NCBI GenBank assembly: GCA_005239175.1
Contig: SOPS01000001.1
Coordinates: 558,001 to 622,000 of the forward strand
Source: a halophilic archaeon SHRA6
GTDB taxonomy: Archaea; Halobacteriota; Halobacteria; Halobacteriales; Haloferacaceae
DNA length: 64,000 bases
Direction: 5' to 3'
A program made the position numbers and the translations under genes. The notes beneath the pieces are model-generated. The model ran no database searches. It had not been told where the DNA came from and saw only the letters and a list, made by a program, of their open reading frames with translations. Positions 46,466-54,712 of this stretch are shown here, one piece after another; the stretch's first letter is position 1; each line of letters starts with the position of its first letter.

Positions 46466-47146
46466 ATGCATATGACACGCGAGGATCCCCGGGCGACTGG
46501 CGACTCGGTGGAGCACTCGGGCGCAACAGACGGCGTCGAAGTTAGCGACGTCCTCGAACAGTTGGAGGAACTCGAAGAGACGGTGACAACAGCCGAAGGG
46601 AGAACACACCTACTGGAGACCAAACGGCTGCTCGAACGGCTCCCCGGCGGCGACGAGTTCGAAGAACAGATCGGCAAGTACACCTCCCGAGATGTCGGCG
46701 AGGCGTTCGTCGGCAGTGTGCTCTTTGCGCTGCCGCTGCTCGTCGAGGACGGCGTGTTCGTCATCGCCGATCACTTCCTCGAAGCGGCCGTTCGGGGAGT
46801 GCCAGTCTTTCTCGCGGCGAACATCGCCTTCGTCATCACCCTGACCGCTGGGCTGTTGTACGCCGTCGATATCAAGGAAGTCCAGATCACGAATCCACTC
46901 TTTGGATTGATCCCCCGGCGACTCGTTGGCGTCCTGTCGGTCTCGTTTTTGACCGCTGCGGGCATGATGGTTATGTGGGGGCGGCTCTTCCTCGATGATC
47001 CGACGAACACAGCGGCGTTCGCCCGGATTACCGTCGTCTGGGCGGCCGCTGCACTCGGCGCATCGCTCGGTGACATCCTCCCCGGTGAGAGCAAAGGGAC
47101 CGACCTGACGATCGGCAATCTCGACGACATCATCTACTCCGAGTGA
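46466..47146 (+). CDS. Integral membrane protein (DUF2391-like)
   Basis: A 226-residue protein. Residues 1-70 form an acidic coiled-coil region (DVLEQLEELEETVTTAEGRTHLLETKRLLERL), followed by five or six hydrophobic helices. The pattern matches the DUF2391 membrane family; function unknown. ATG 46466 or 46472 may be the start. It diverges from the disulfide reductase gene across a 107-bp gap. Confidence 0.75.
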   Translation: MHMTREDPRATGDSVEHSGATDGVEVSDVLEQLEELEETVTTAEGRTHLLETKRLLERLPGGDEFEEQIGKYTSRDVGEAFVGSVLFALPLLVEDGVFVIADHFLEAAVRGVPVFLAANIAFVITLTAGLLYAVDIKEVQITNPLFGLIPRRLVGVLSVSFLTAAGMMVMWGRLFLDDPTNTAAFARITVVWAAAALGASLGDILPGESKGTDLTIGNLDDIIYSE

Positions 47147-47207
47147 TTGTCTGAGCGTCCAGGCCGGGCAACAGACTGGTGAAAACCGTGTCAATTGACC
47201 GTCACAG

Positions 47208-47217
47208 TGTTTTTTAC
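47208..47217 (+). promoter_or_regulatory. Box A of the DUF5786-DUF99 pair
   Basis: TGTTTTTTAC is centred about 26 bp before ATG 47238, consistent with a leaderless transcript covering both following genes. Confidence 0.5.
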
Positions 47218-47237
47218 GCTGCGAATCGAACATTCAT

Positions 47238-47417
47238 ATGTATATGGGATTCGGTAGCTACGACGAATCCGAACAGGAGAATCAAGAGTTCGACACAGAC
47301 TTCGAGGATGAAGACGGCGTGTCGACCAGCGAGAGCACCCACGACGGTGACGTGGAATTCGAAATCGGGGCATCGAACGACGAGCTGCTCGATCGCCTCG
47401 AGGACATGAAGAAGTAG
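47238..47417 (+). CDS. DUF5786-type small acidic protein
   Basis: A 59-residue acidic protein, MYMGFGSYDESEQENQEF, a central Glu/Asp/Ser/Thr region with DGDVEFEIG and a C-terminal amphipathic segment DELLDRLEDMKK. This layout is that of the haloarchaeal DUF5786 family, function unknown. The stop TAG overlaps the GTG start of the DUF99 gene by one base, so they are translationally coupled. Confidence 0.85.
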   Translation: MYMGFGSYDESEQENQEFDTDFEDEDGVSTSESTHDGDVEFEIGASNDELLDRLEDMKK

Positions 47418-47983
47418 TGACGGATCCAAAGGGGGGAAGTCGCGCGCTGGGCATTGCGTTCTCAGACGGGGCCAATCAGAGTGCCCTCGGTTGTGTTGTC
47501 GTCCGCGCCGATCGAGTCGTTGACGGCTTCGTGTTTTCGACGTGTACAGTCGGTGGGCTCGACGCAACAGCGGCTGTGATCGAGGCAATCGAGCGGCTCG
47601 ACCGCCCGGATATCCAGTGGGTGATGCTCGCTGGTGTTGCCCCGGCGTGGTTCAATATCCTCGATCTCGAAGCGATCGAAACGGCGGCAGATCGCCCTGT
47701 ACTCTCGGTTTCTTTCGAGGAGAGCGAGGGATTAGCTGCCGCGATCGATCGGGAGTTCACTGGCGTCGAGCAGACCGAGCGCCGGCAGCGGTACGATCGG
47801 CTGCCACCACGGCAGGAACTGGTCGTCTCTGGAGAGACGGTATTCGTCCGATCGGTTGGCCTCGACGAGGAGGCGGCCGCACGGGTCATTCGCGCCTACA
47901 CGCCTGAAGGGGGTCGTCCGGAGCCGCTCAGAGTTGCTCGATCGGCGGCCAGGGCGTATCGGCGCGACTGTGACAGCCCGTAG
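47417..47983 (+). CDS. DUF99 family protein
   Basis: A 188-residue member of the archaeal DUF99 family (endonuclease V-like fold) read from GTG 47417. It begins GGSRALGIAFSDG, has a central DIQWVMLAGVAPAWFNILDL block and a C-terminal RVARSAARAYR. The family is structurally related to endonuclease V, but nuclease activity has not been established for it. It is coupled to the DUF5786 gene and convergent with the VOC dioxygenase gene. Confidence 0.88.
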   Translation: MTDPKGGSRALGIAFSDGANQSALGCVVVRADRVVDGFVFSTCTVGGLDATAAVIEAIERLDRPDIQWVMLAGVAPAWFNILDLEAIETAADRPVLSVSFEESEGLAAAIDREFTGVEQTERRQRYDRLPPRQELVVSGETVFVRSVGLDEEAAARVIRAYTPEGGRPEPLRVARSAARAYRRDCDSP

Positions 47984-48018
47984 CGCGCTGAGGCCGGCGA
48001 GACGACAGAGGCGATTGA

Positions 48019-48873
48019 TCACTTCGATCGAAAGTGGATCGCGATCCCGTCGGGATCGATCGCGTTGGTCCCCGCAGCGTCGTGGGCGACGATCACGTCG
48101 GCTTCCGAGAGCCGCGATTCGAGCGCGTCCATCGCCGGTTCGGGGACACACAGTTCGTACCACGCCAAGCCACGGCCGTCGCCAGCCGGGGCAGTGCGTC
48201 GGTTCCACGTGTTGATCCCGACGTGATGGTGGTACGTTCCGGCGGCGAGAAACGCCGCATCAGCCCCAAACCGCTGGCGGAGCCGCAAGCCGACGGTGTC
48301 GGCATAAAACTCGGTCGATCGTTCGAGATCCGTTACCTCCAGATGGACGTGACCGATGTCCGTCTCGTCGGGAACACGATCGCGGGTGACTCCCGACGAG
48401 TCGATGTTGAAAGCCGAGCGGACGCCGTCGAGATCCAGCGCCAGCGTGTCCATGTTGACGCGTCCGTCGGGGGCGTCAGGCCACTCATCCTGAGGATAAT
48501 CACGGTATATTTCGACGCCGTTACCCGCCGGATCGCGGGCGTACAGCGCCTCGCTCACGCGATGATCCGACGCACCGGTCAGCTCCCACTGCGATTCGAG
48601 CCGCTTGAGGGCTGCACCGAGCGCCGCCCGACTCGGCACTCTGAATGCCACATGGAACAGCCCAGCTGCGGTGGAATCCCGTTCGGGAGCATCAGAATCG
48701 CTCAAGAGTGTGACGAGCGGGCGATCGCCTGCGCCGAGAACTACCATGTCGTCGTCACGGTCGATCGCCTGCAATCCGACGATATCAGTGTAGAACGCAG
48801 CCAGCCTGTCGAGGTCACCCACGCGCAGTCCGACGCATCCGAGTGTCGTTTCTGACGGAAGCGTCCGTTTCAT
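48019..48873 (-). CDS. VOC family (catechol 2,3-dioxygenase-like) protein
   Basis: A 284-residue protein with two glyoxalase/VOC modules, resembling CatE-type extradiol dioxygenases. The first module begins GCVGLRVGDLDRLAAFYTDIVG; the second begins GHVHLEVTDLERSTEFYADTVG and supplies metal ligands in HVHLEV, HHHVGINTW and the Glu of YELCVPEP. It may cleave aromatic diols, but no aromatic degradation genes surround it. ATG 48873 is clear; longer upstream frames overlap UDG. Confidence 0.88.
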   Translation of the reverse strand: MKRTLPSETTLGCVGLRVGDLDRLAAFYTDIVGLQAIDRDDDMVVLGAGDRPLVTLLSDSDAPERDSTAAGLFHVAFRVPSRAALGAALKRLESQWELTGASDHRVSEALYARDPAGNGVEIYRDYPQDEWPDAPDGRVNMDTLALDLDGVRSAFNIDSSGVTRDRVPDETDIGHVHLEVTDLERSTEFYADTVGLRLRQRFGADAAFLAAGTYHHHVGINTWNRRTAPAGDGRGLAWYELCVPEPAMDALESRLSEADVIVAHDAAGTNAIDPDGIAIHFRSK

Positions 48874-48985
48874 GCGTGTCCCGTTCCGGCGCGATCGGAT
48901 AGCTCTGTTGGCGGCCGAGTGTGACAACGACAGGTCGCGGGATCGATCCCAACAACGGTTTGTCGACGGCGGCCGTCGATCGGGC

Positions 48986-49606
48986 ATGGACACAGCAGAC
49001 GATGGTGACGGCTTCGATGGCCTGCGCGTGTGTGACTGTACGCGCTGTCCGGCGCTGGTCGAGTCGCGGAGCCAGATCGTCAACGGCGTGGGTCCCTCGG
49101 ACGCGTCGTTGCTATTTTTGGGGGAGGGCCCGGGTGCGACCGAAGACGAACAGGGAGAGCCGTTCGTCGGTCGATCCGGTGACGTACTGGCGGAGGCGCT
49201 GTCTGCGGCTGGCGTGTCGCGCGAAGCGATCCGAATCACAAACTGCGTTCGGTGTCGTCCCCCTGAGAACCGTGACCCGAAAGCCGAAGAGCTTGACAAC
49301 TGCCGTGGGTATCTCGAAACAGAGATCGACACAGTCGACCCAGACATGGTTGTGACGCTCGGGAAGGTGCCGAGCCAACACCTGCTCGATCGATCGGTGG
49401 CGATCACCAAAGAAGCGGGCTCGATCGTCGAAACCCGTCTTGGCGGCACACCGCGACGAGTACTCCTCTCGATGCATCCGGCGGCGACGCTGTACGACCG
49501 CAGCCAGCGCGAGCCCTTCTTCGAGACGATCGCCGAGGCGGCGGCGATCGCTGGGCTGGCCGACGATAGCGGCGGGGATGGGCAGTCGCGACTCGGCGAA
49601 TTCTGA
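48986..49606 (+). CDS. Family 4 uracil-DNA glycosylase
   Basis: A 206-residue [4Fe-4S] uracil-DNA glycosylase of the type found in archaea and thermophilic bacteria. Cysteines at CDCTRCPAL (residues 16-21) and NCVRCRPP hold the cluster; motif A is GEGPGATEDEQGEPFVGRSG and motif B is SMHPAAT. It removes uracil from DNA after cytosine deamination. ATG 48986 gives the standard N terminus. It diverges from the VOC gene with 112 bp between starts. Confidence 0.93.
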   Translation: MDTADDGDGFDGLRVCDCTRCPALVESRSQIVNGVGPSDASLLFLGEGPGATEDEQGEPFVGRSGDVLAEALSAAGVSREAIRITNCVRCRPPENRDPKAEELDNCRGYLETEIDTVDPDMVVTLGKVPSQHLLDRSVAITKEAGSIVETRLGGTPRRVLLSMHPAATLYDRSQREPFFETIAEAAAIAGLADDSGGDGQSRLGEF

Positions 49607-49734
49607 TCAATATGTGCCGGCAGCTGCAGCTAGATATCGGCACCAACACGTTTTTACTGGGCTGGTGGCGGAATATTGTATCTATATAGTAAACATATAG
49701 AAAATAATAAAAGACACCACACGGACAACCAAAC

Positions 49735-50928
49735 ATGTCCCACGAGACACGGTGGTCAGCGAATCGACGGACATTCATCAAATCGACAGGCGTCGCAGGT
49801 GTGGTCGGACTCGCCGGCTGCACTGGTGGAGGCGGAAATGGAAACGGCGGGAACGGAAACGGTGACGGAAACGGAGACGGCAACGGTGATGGCAACGGAG
49901 ACGGCAACGGCGACACGACAGGCAACGGCGACGACTCGCCGACAGAAGTCACCTGGGTCATGAACCCGGCCGAAGAGGAGATCGACATCCAGGTACAGTA
50001 TCAACCGCTCTTCGAGTATCTCGAATCGGAAGCGGACGTCGTCATCAACGGACAGCCGACCGCAAGCTACTCTGGGACTGTCCAGGAGCTTCGACGTGCT
50101 GGAGAGGACGATCGGGTCTTCGCGGACACCTCTCCCGGCGCAGTCGCACAGATTCCAGACGAGATCGACGTAACTGGGATGCGCGTCGCGTACGGTGCTG
50201 AACAGTACTTCTCGTTGATTACCACGACGGCCGACAGTGACATCGAGGAGTTGGCCGATCTCGAGGGAGAGGTAGTCGCGTCGGCCGCGCCGACCTCGGT
50301 TTCGGGCACCTTGTTCCCGCTTTTGATGCTGAAAAACGCCGGGCTCGACATCGGCAGCGCCCCAGGCGGATCGCCGAACGACTTCGAGCTGCGAACCTCC
50401 GATCACAGCACAGCACGCGAACAGCTCCTCGCAGACGACCGAATCGCCGCAGCGGGTACCGGCGCGTTCTCGACGGCCGCGCTCGTCCCCCAAGAGCAGT
50501 TTGACGAGATGTCCCAGGACTTCGTTGATATCTCTGCGGAGTACGAGGGTGCAGGTGAGAACATCGACGACGACGGCAGCAACGAACTGCAACTGCTCGC
50601 CGTCTCGGATCCGATCCCGCGCGCGCCGATCGTGAGCAACGGGGCGTGGGACGAGCCGCTAAAAGAGGAGCTTCGACAGCTGATGATCGACGCCCCACAG
50701 GAAGCGCTCGAACACGAATCGCAGGCCGCGATCGCCGAAGCGCTGGGCATCGATCCAGAGCTGCTCGAGATGGACGAAGACGAGCTCAGTGACGACGAAC
50801 AGGATGATGTCGAGTTGGTCGAGGCCCACGAACTGTGGTTCAGCGGAGTCGAATCCGCGACCGTCGAGGACTACGATCCAGTCGCCGAACTCGGACAGGA
50901 ACTCGGTCTCGACTGGGCAGACCTGTAA
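49735..50928 (+). CDS. phnD: Phosphonate/phosphate ABC transporter substrate-binding protein PhnD
   Basis: Exported binding protein of 397 residues. The signal is Tat-type (NRRTFIKSTGVAGVVG) with lipobox LAGC, followed by a flexible Gly/Asn/Asp linker (repeated NGDG units, residues about 33-65) that lifts the binding domain off the membrane. The mature domain shows the PhnD periplasmic-binding pattern: VTWVMNPAEEEIDIQVQYQPLFEYLE and SVSGTLFPLLMLKNAGLD. It binds phosphonate, phosphite or phosphate. It heads a phnD-phnC-phnE operon, with 28 bp to phnC. Confidence 0.93.
   Translation: MSHETRWSANRRTFIKSTGVAGVVGLAGCTGGGGNGNGGNGNGDGNGDGNGDGNGDGNGDTTGNGDDSPTEVTWVMNPAEEEIDIQVQYQPLFEYLESEADVVINGQPTASYSGTVQELRRAGEDDRVFADTSPGAVAQIPDEIDVTGMRVAYGAEQYFSLITTTADSDIEELADLEGEVVASAAPTSVSGTLFPLLMLKNAGLDIGSAPGGSPNDFELRTSDHSTAREQLLADDRIAAAGTGAFSTAALVPQEQFDEMSQDFVDISAEYEGAGENIDDDGSNELQLLAVSDPIPRAPIVSNGAWDEPLKEELRQLMIDAPQEALEHESQAAIAEALGIDPELLEMDEDELSDDEQDDVELVEAHELWFSGVESATVEDYDPVAELGQELGLDWADL
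49832..49932. repeat. Hexanucleotide repeat encoding the PhnD linker
   Basis: Imperfect GGAAACGGNGAC-type 6-bp and 12-bp units encode repeated Gly-Asn/Gly-Asp. The 6-bp period keeps frame, so linker length could vary between strains. Confidence 0.75.
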
Positions 50929-50956
50929 GCCGATACGAATCGAAACCACGTACCAT

Positions 50957-51742
50957 ATGACCCATATCGAAGTCGAGGGCCTCACAAAGACGTTCGGAGA
51001 GACCGTCGCGTTAGAAGACGTCTCCTTCGAGGTCCCCGAAGGGGAGTTTGTTATCGTCCTCGGCGTGTCGGGCTCGGGCAAATCGACGCTTTTGCGATCG
51101 ATGAGTGGGCTGCTCGCACCGAGTGAGGGGGAGATCCGCATCGACGGTGAACCGATGCGCGAACCCCGTCCGGAGATCGCGATGATCTTCCAACAGCACA
51201 ACATCATCGGCGACATGACGGCGTACTCGAACGCGCTTTCGGGCGGTGTACACCGCTCGGGATTTCTGTCGAGTGTCCTGCAGCTCCAAGACGAAGACGA
51301 AAAATACCGGGCGCTCGAGGCGCTCGAGACGGTCGGCTTGCTCGAAGAATCAAAACAGAAAGCGCGTCGGATGAGCGGCGGCCAGCAACAACGCGTCGGG
51401 ATCGCCCGCGCGCTGGTACAACGGCCGAATGTGTTGCTCGCCGACGAGCCGGTCGCGAGCCTCGATCCCGGTAGCGCACAGGACGTGATGAAGTACCTCC
51501 GAGAGGCCTCAAAGGATCGCGGACTGACGACCTTCTGTAGCCTTCATCAGGTGAACATCGCCCGAAAGTTCGGCCAGCGGTTCATCGGGCTCAGGGACGG
51601 CCACAAGGTGTTCGATGGCTACCGCGAGGAGCTCACGATCGACGCGATCGACGAAATTTACGGAGACATCGACACTGAGGGGATGTTCGTCGGCGCGAAC
51701 GACGCCAGCGAGAGAGCCGAAGAGGAGGTTGCGAAACCGTGA
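50957..51742 (+). CDS. phnC: Phosphonate ABC transporter ATP-binding protein PhnC
   Basis: ABC ATPase of 261 residues. Walker A GVSGSGKST is at residues 36-44, the signature MSGGQQQR near 139, Walker B VLLADEP near 157 and the switch His in CSLHQVN. The overall sequence and the RSGFLSSVL segment after the Q-loop are PhnC-like. It powers the transporter with PhnD and PhnE, and its gene is followed by phnE after 22 bp. Confidence 0.95.
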   Translation: MTHIEVEGLTKTFGETVALEDVSFEVPEGEFVIVLGVSGSGKSTLLRSMSGLLAPSEGEIRIDGEPMREPRPEIAMIFQQHNIIGDMTAYSNALSGGVHRSGFLSSVLQLQDEDEKYRALEALETVGLLEESKQKARRMSGGQQQRVGIARALVQRPNVLLADEPVASLDPGSAQDVMKYLREASKDRGLTTFCSLHQVNIARKFGQRFIGLRDGHKVFDGYREELTIDAIDEIYGDIDTEGMFVGANDASERAEEEVAKP

Positions 51743-51764
51743 GCACTCTGGAGATGATGACTCC

Positions 51765-52889
51765 GTGACACCAAACGATCGAGACAAAGACCCAGACGGA
51801 GACCGCACGGCATCGAACAACACCCAGACAGTGAGTGATGGAGGCGTTGCGCAGTCCGAATCGGTCGATCGGACACCGCCGTTGACAGAGCAGTTCCAGA
51901 GCATCAAACGGAGCCGCAAACGGCGGGCTGTCGGTTGGGCTGCACTCGTCACGTTTCTCGCGTTTACGACCCTGCAGGCGTTCGCTGCCACAGAGCTGTT
52001 AGATCCCGACGCGCGGATCGGGACGTTCGTTGAATCGTTGAGCGAGTTCTTCCCGATCACGCTGTACGGCGGCGTCATCCCGTTCCTCGATGTCGGCGAG
52101 TACATCGGGTTCATGCGGCAAGAGAACCTGTTGTACGACCCCGAAATCGGCGGGATGTTGTTCCAGTGGCCGCCGAATCCCGTGGATATCTACGCGTTTT
52201 TCTTCCAGGAACTCGGCATTTTCCAGATCTTCGGGGAGGCGGGGATCACCCTCGCGATGGGCTTTGTCGGCACCATCATCGGCTTTCCGTTCGCATTGGT
52301 GTTCGGCACGCTCGGCTCCGAGCGGGTCACGCCGTTCCCGTTTAATTTCATCTTCCGCGGCACGATGTCGTTCATTCGGGCAATCCCGGCAATCATCTGG
52401 ACGCTCATCTTCATTCCGTTCTTGGGGCTCGGTCCCGCATCGGCGGCGATCGCGATCGCCTTCGACACGATCGGCAACCTCGGACGACTCTTTGTTGACG
52501 AGCTAGAGGAGATCGAAGACGGACCGATCGAGGCGATGCGAACCACCGGTGCCAGCAAGCCACAGATCGTGTTCTTCGGCATGTTGAGCCAAGTACGGAC
52601 GGCCTTCATCGCGTGGACGCTGTACATCTTCGAGATTAACGTCCGGATCGGCGTCACGGTCGGCGTCCTCGGCGCAGGCGGGTTGGGGTACATCGTCACC
52701 GCCCAGCAGAACCTCCTGCAGTTTACGAATATGATGGCGAGCCTGCTCGCGATCTTCATCCTCATCATCTCTGTCGAGCTGTTCAGCCAGCGGCTTCGAT
52801 CGCGGCTGCGCTCAGATGAGGTCCAGATGAGTATCTGGGAGCTGATTCTCGGCTTCCCGCGACGGATGGCCGAATCGGCGTTGAAATAA
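51765..52889 (+). CDS. phnE: Phosphonate ABC transporter permease PhnE
   Basis: Membrane permease read from GTG 51765, 374 residues with six or so helices and the EAA-like loop EAMRTTGASKPQIVFFGMLSQ that contacts the ATPase. It is longer than typical PhnE (about 270) owing to an acidic N-terminal tail and an extended region between helix 1 and the transport core (FMRQENLLYDPEIGGMLFQW). No C-P lyase or phosphite dehydrogenase gene follows, so phosphonate breakdown is encoded elsewhere or the substrate is phosphate-like. Confidence 0.92.
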   Translation: MTPNDRDKDPDGDRTASNNTQTVSDGGVAQSESVDRTPPLTEQFQSIKRSRKRRAVGWAALVTFLAFTTLQAFAATELLDPDARIGTFVESLSEFFPITLYGGVIPFLDVGEYIGFMRQENLLYDPEIGGMLFQWPPNPVDIYAFFFQELGIFQIFGEAGITLAMGFVGTIIGFPFALVFGTLGSERVTPFPFNFIFRGTMSFIRAIPAIIWTLIFIPFLGLGPASAAIAIAFDTIGNLGRLFVDELEEIEDGPIEAMRTTGASKPQIVFFGMLSQVRTAFIAWTLYIFEINVRIGVTVGVLGAGGLGYIVTAQQNLLQFTNMMASLLAIFILIISVELFSQRLRSRLRSDEVQMSIWELILGFPRRMAESALK

Positions 52890-52893
52890 CGGC

Positions 52894-52947
52894 CTGCTCG
52901 AAGAATAACCTCTTTTCACACTGCTCGAAGGACAACCTCTTTTCACA
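52894..52947. repeat. 27-bp tandem duplication containing the hisH promoter
   Basis: CTGCTCGAAGAATAACCTCT... (52894-52920) is repeated at 52921-52947 with two mismatches. The second unit's CTCTTTTCACA is centred 27 bp upstream of the hisH ATG, the position of box A, so the duplicated unit carries the promoter element. Confidence 0.9.
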
Positions 52948-52967
52948 CCGCCCGCGTATCGGCGAGT

Positions 52968-53639
52968 ATGAGCCAATCCACAGCCGAGTCGGCGTCCGAG
53001 ACGGCCGATCGCGCGTCGGTCGTCGTCGTCGACTACGGCCTCGGCAACCTCAGAAGTGTCACCCGTGGCCTCGAACGCGCGGGTGCAGGCGTCGAGATCA
53101 CCGACGATCCGGACACGTTTGCAGACGCCGACGGCATCGTGTTGCCGGGCGTCGGCGCGTTCAAAGAGGGCATGGACAACGCTGGGCCGTATCGGGAACC
53201 ACTCGCGGCTGCGGCCGATCGCGGCCAGCCAATCTTCGGGATCTGTCTGGGGATGCAGATGCTTCTCGGCTCCAGCGAGGAGGCCGCCCACGCTGGCGAG
53301 GGCGATGTCGAAGGGCTGAATTTTGTCCCCGGAACGAACGTCCGCTTCGGCGACGACGTGAAGGTCCCACACATGGGCTGGAACGAACTCACCGTCGAGA
53401 ACGACCACCCGATCGCGGCGGGAGTCGACGGCGAGTACGCGTACTTCGTCCACTCATACTACGCAGTCCCCGACGACGCCGACGCGATCGTCGCGACGAG
53501 CGACTACGGCGATCGGTTCCCGGCGATCGTCGCAAACGAGTCAGGAACAGTCTTTGGGACCCAGTTTCACCCCGAAAAGAGCGGCGAGACCGGACTCAGA
53601 ATTCTTCGGAACTTCGTCGATCTCTGCGTGAACGACTGA
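52968..53639 (+). CDS. hisH: Imidazole glycerol phosphate synthase subunit HisH
   Basis: Glutaminase subunit of IGP synthase, 223 residues. It begins with VVVVDYGLGNLRSVTRGLE, has the oxyanion-strand Cys93 nucleophile (IFGICLGMQ) and the C-terminal His-Glu (QFHPEKSG). It supplies ammonia to HisF in the fifth step of histidine synthesis. hisF is not in the window. Its last five codons and stop are the first unit of a five-copy 22-bp tandem array, and its promoter lies in a 27-bp duplication. Confidence 0.97.
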   Translation: MSQSTAESASETADRASVVVVDYGLGNLRSVTRGLERAGAGVEITDDPDTFADADGIVLPGVGAFKEGMDNAGPYREPLAAAADRGQPIFGICLGMQMLLGSSEEAAHAGEGDVEGLNFVPGTNVRFGDDVKVPHMGWNELTVENDHPIAAGVDGEYAYFVHSYYAVPDDADAIVATSDYGDRFPAIVANESGTVFGTQFHPEKSGETGLRILRNFVDLCVND

Positions 53640-53731
53640 ACCCCCTCTGCGTGAAGCCTGAGCTTCTGTGCGTGAATGACTGAGCATCTCTACGTGAACC
53701 GCTGTACCTCTCTGCGTAAACGACTGAACCT
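53622..53731. repeat. Five-copy 22-bp tandem repeat between hisH and npdG
   Basis: Units start at 53622, 53644, 53666, 53688 and 53710, an exact 22-bp period (CTCTGCGTGAACGACTGAACCC-type with small changes). The first unit is the 3' end of hisH including its TGA; the last unit reaches the stop codon of the convergent npdG gene, so the array fills the whole gap. Confidence 0.95.
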
Positions 53732-54399
53732 CAGTCGAACCGCACACCGAGATCGTGGAGGCCGCTGTTGTTCATCGCGACGTTGATCAAAAGCGGCGTC
53801 ACCGACTCAACCTCGGCGGCGTTGGCGAGCCCGCCCGCATCCAGCGCGCGCAGGCCGTCGATCCCTTCAGCCAGCCGGGAAACGGTGTCTTTTGCGTCCT
53901 CGTCGTCGCCGATGACGAGCGTGTCGATCCCGAGTTCGGCGTCAAGGTTCGCGAGCCGACCGGCCGCGAGGTTGTGGAACGCACCGACGACAGGGATGTT
54001 GGCTGGCGCGGCCTCCGCAGCCAGAGCAGTGACGCTACCTGCACCGGGTCGGTGGTAGTGAAAGCCGTCTTCGTCGCGTTTCATGCCTGACGCCGGCGAG
54101 ACGAGCACGTCGCCCGCCGAGAGGGAGTCGGTAACGGACTCGACGGTGTCACTTACGTGGTACGGCGGGATCGCGAGGACGATAATGCTCGCGCGATCGG
54201 CCGCCATTGCGTTTTCGAAGCCGTTGATTTTCACATCGACGCCACGGCTGTCGAGTTCTGCCTCGTACTCTTGGGCTTTCGTCCGGGCTTTCTCTGGATC
54301 CCGCGAGCCGATGATCACCTCGTGGTTGGTGTGATACGCCCACCGCAGCGCCAATCCTTCGCCAATATCACCGGTGCCGCCAAGCAGTGCAATTCGCAT
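53731..54399 (-). CDS. npdG: F420H2:NADP oxidoreductase
   Basis: NADPH-dependent F420 reductase, 222 residues. The N-terminal MRIALLGGTGDIGEGLALRWA is the NADP-binding Rossmann loop, and IVLAIPPYHV, VVGAFHNLAAGRL and the C-terminal VTPLLINVAMNN are Fno-type blocks. It moves hydride between F420 and NADP. Its stop codon lies within the last 22-bp repeat unit. Convergent with hisH. Confidence 0.93.
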   Translation of the reverse strand: MRIALLGGTGDIGEGLALRWAYHTNHEVIIGSRDPEKARTKAQEYEAELDSRGVDVKINGFENAMAADRASIIVLAIPPYHVSDTVESVTDSLSAGDVLVSPASGMKRDEDGFHYHRPGAGSVTALAAEAAPANIPVVGAFHNLAAGRLANLDAELGIDTLVIGDDEDAKDTVSRLAEGIDGLRALDAGGLANAAEVESVTPLLINVAMNNSGLHDLGVRFD

Positions 54400-54514
54400 A
54401 CCAGTACTGAGGCCGGATCGATCCTAAGACTTGCGCGACCGGCGACGGTTCCCGGTATCGAAGCCCGATCGCAAACGAACGCGGCCACGGTGCGATCGAA
54501 AGCGTTCTCGACCG

Positions 54515-54712
54515 TCAGCGATCGAACGCGTTCTCGATCGCACTCGGATCCGCGCCGTACACCGCGTAGAACGCGACGAACGGCGAGAGCAGGAGCGTTG
54601 CCCCGATGATGTACAGCCGGATCGTCTGGTCGGCAGTCAACACGCCCGCAGCCCCAAACCCGAGCAGGTCGATACCCAGCATCAACAACAGAAAGCGCAA
54701 AAATGGGCTCAT
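54515..54712 (-). CDS. Small two-helix membrane protein
   Basis: A 65-residue product whose start overlaps the stop of the HAD phosphatase gene by four bases, so it is coupled to it. It has two hydrophobic helices ([22 protein letters not shown] and [22 protein letters not shown]) and a short acidic C-terminal tail. No family recognised. Confidence 0.7.
   Translation of the reverse strand: MSPFLRFLLLMLGIDLLGFGAAGVLTADQTIRLYIIGATLLLSPFVAFYAVYGADPSAIENAFDR

Noticed and set aside
48874-49449. Upstream extension of the VOC gene on the minus strand
   Set aside because: It would overlap the UDG coding region; the homologous N terminus begins at ATG 48873.
53622-53731. CRISPR-like array after hisH
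   Set aside because: Units are directly adjacent with no unique spacers and no cas genes are in the window.
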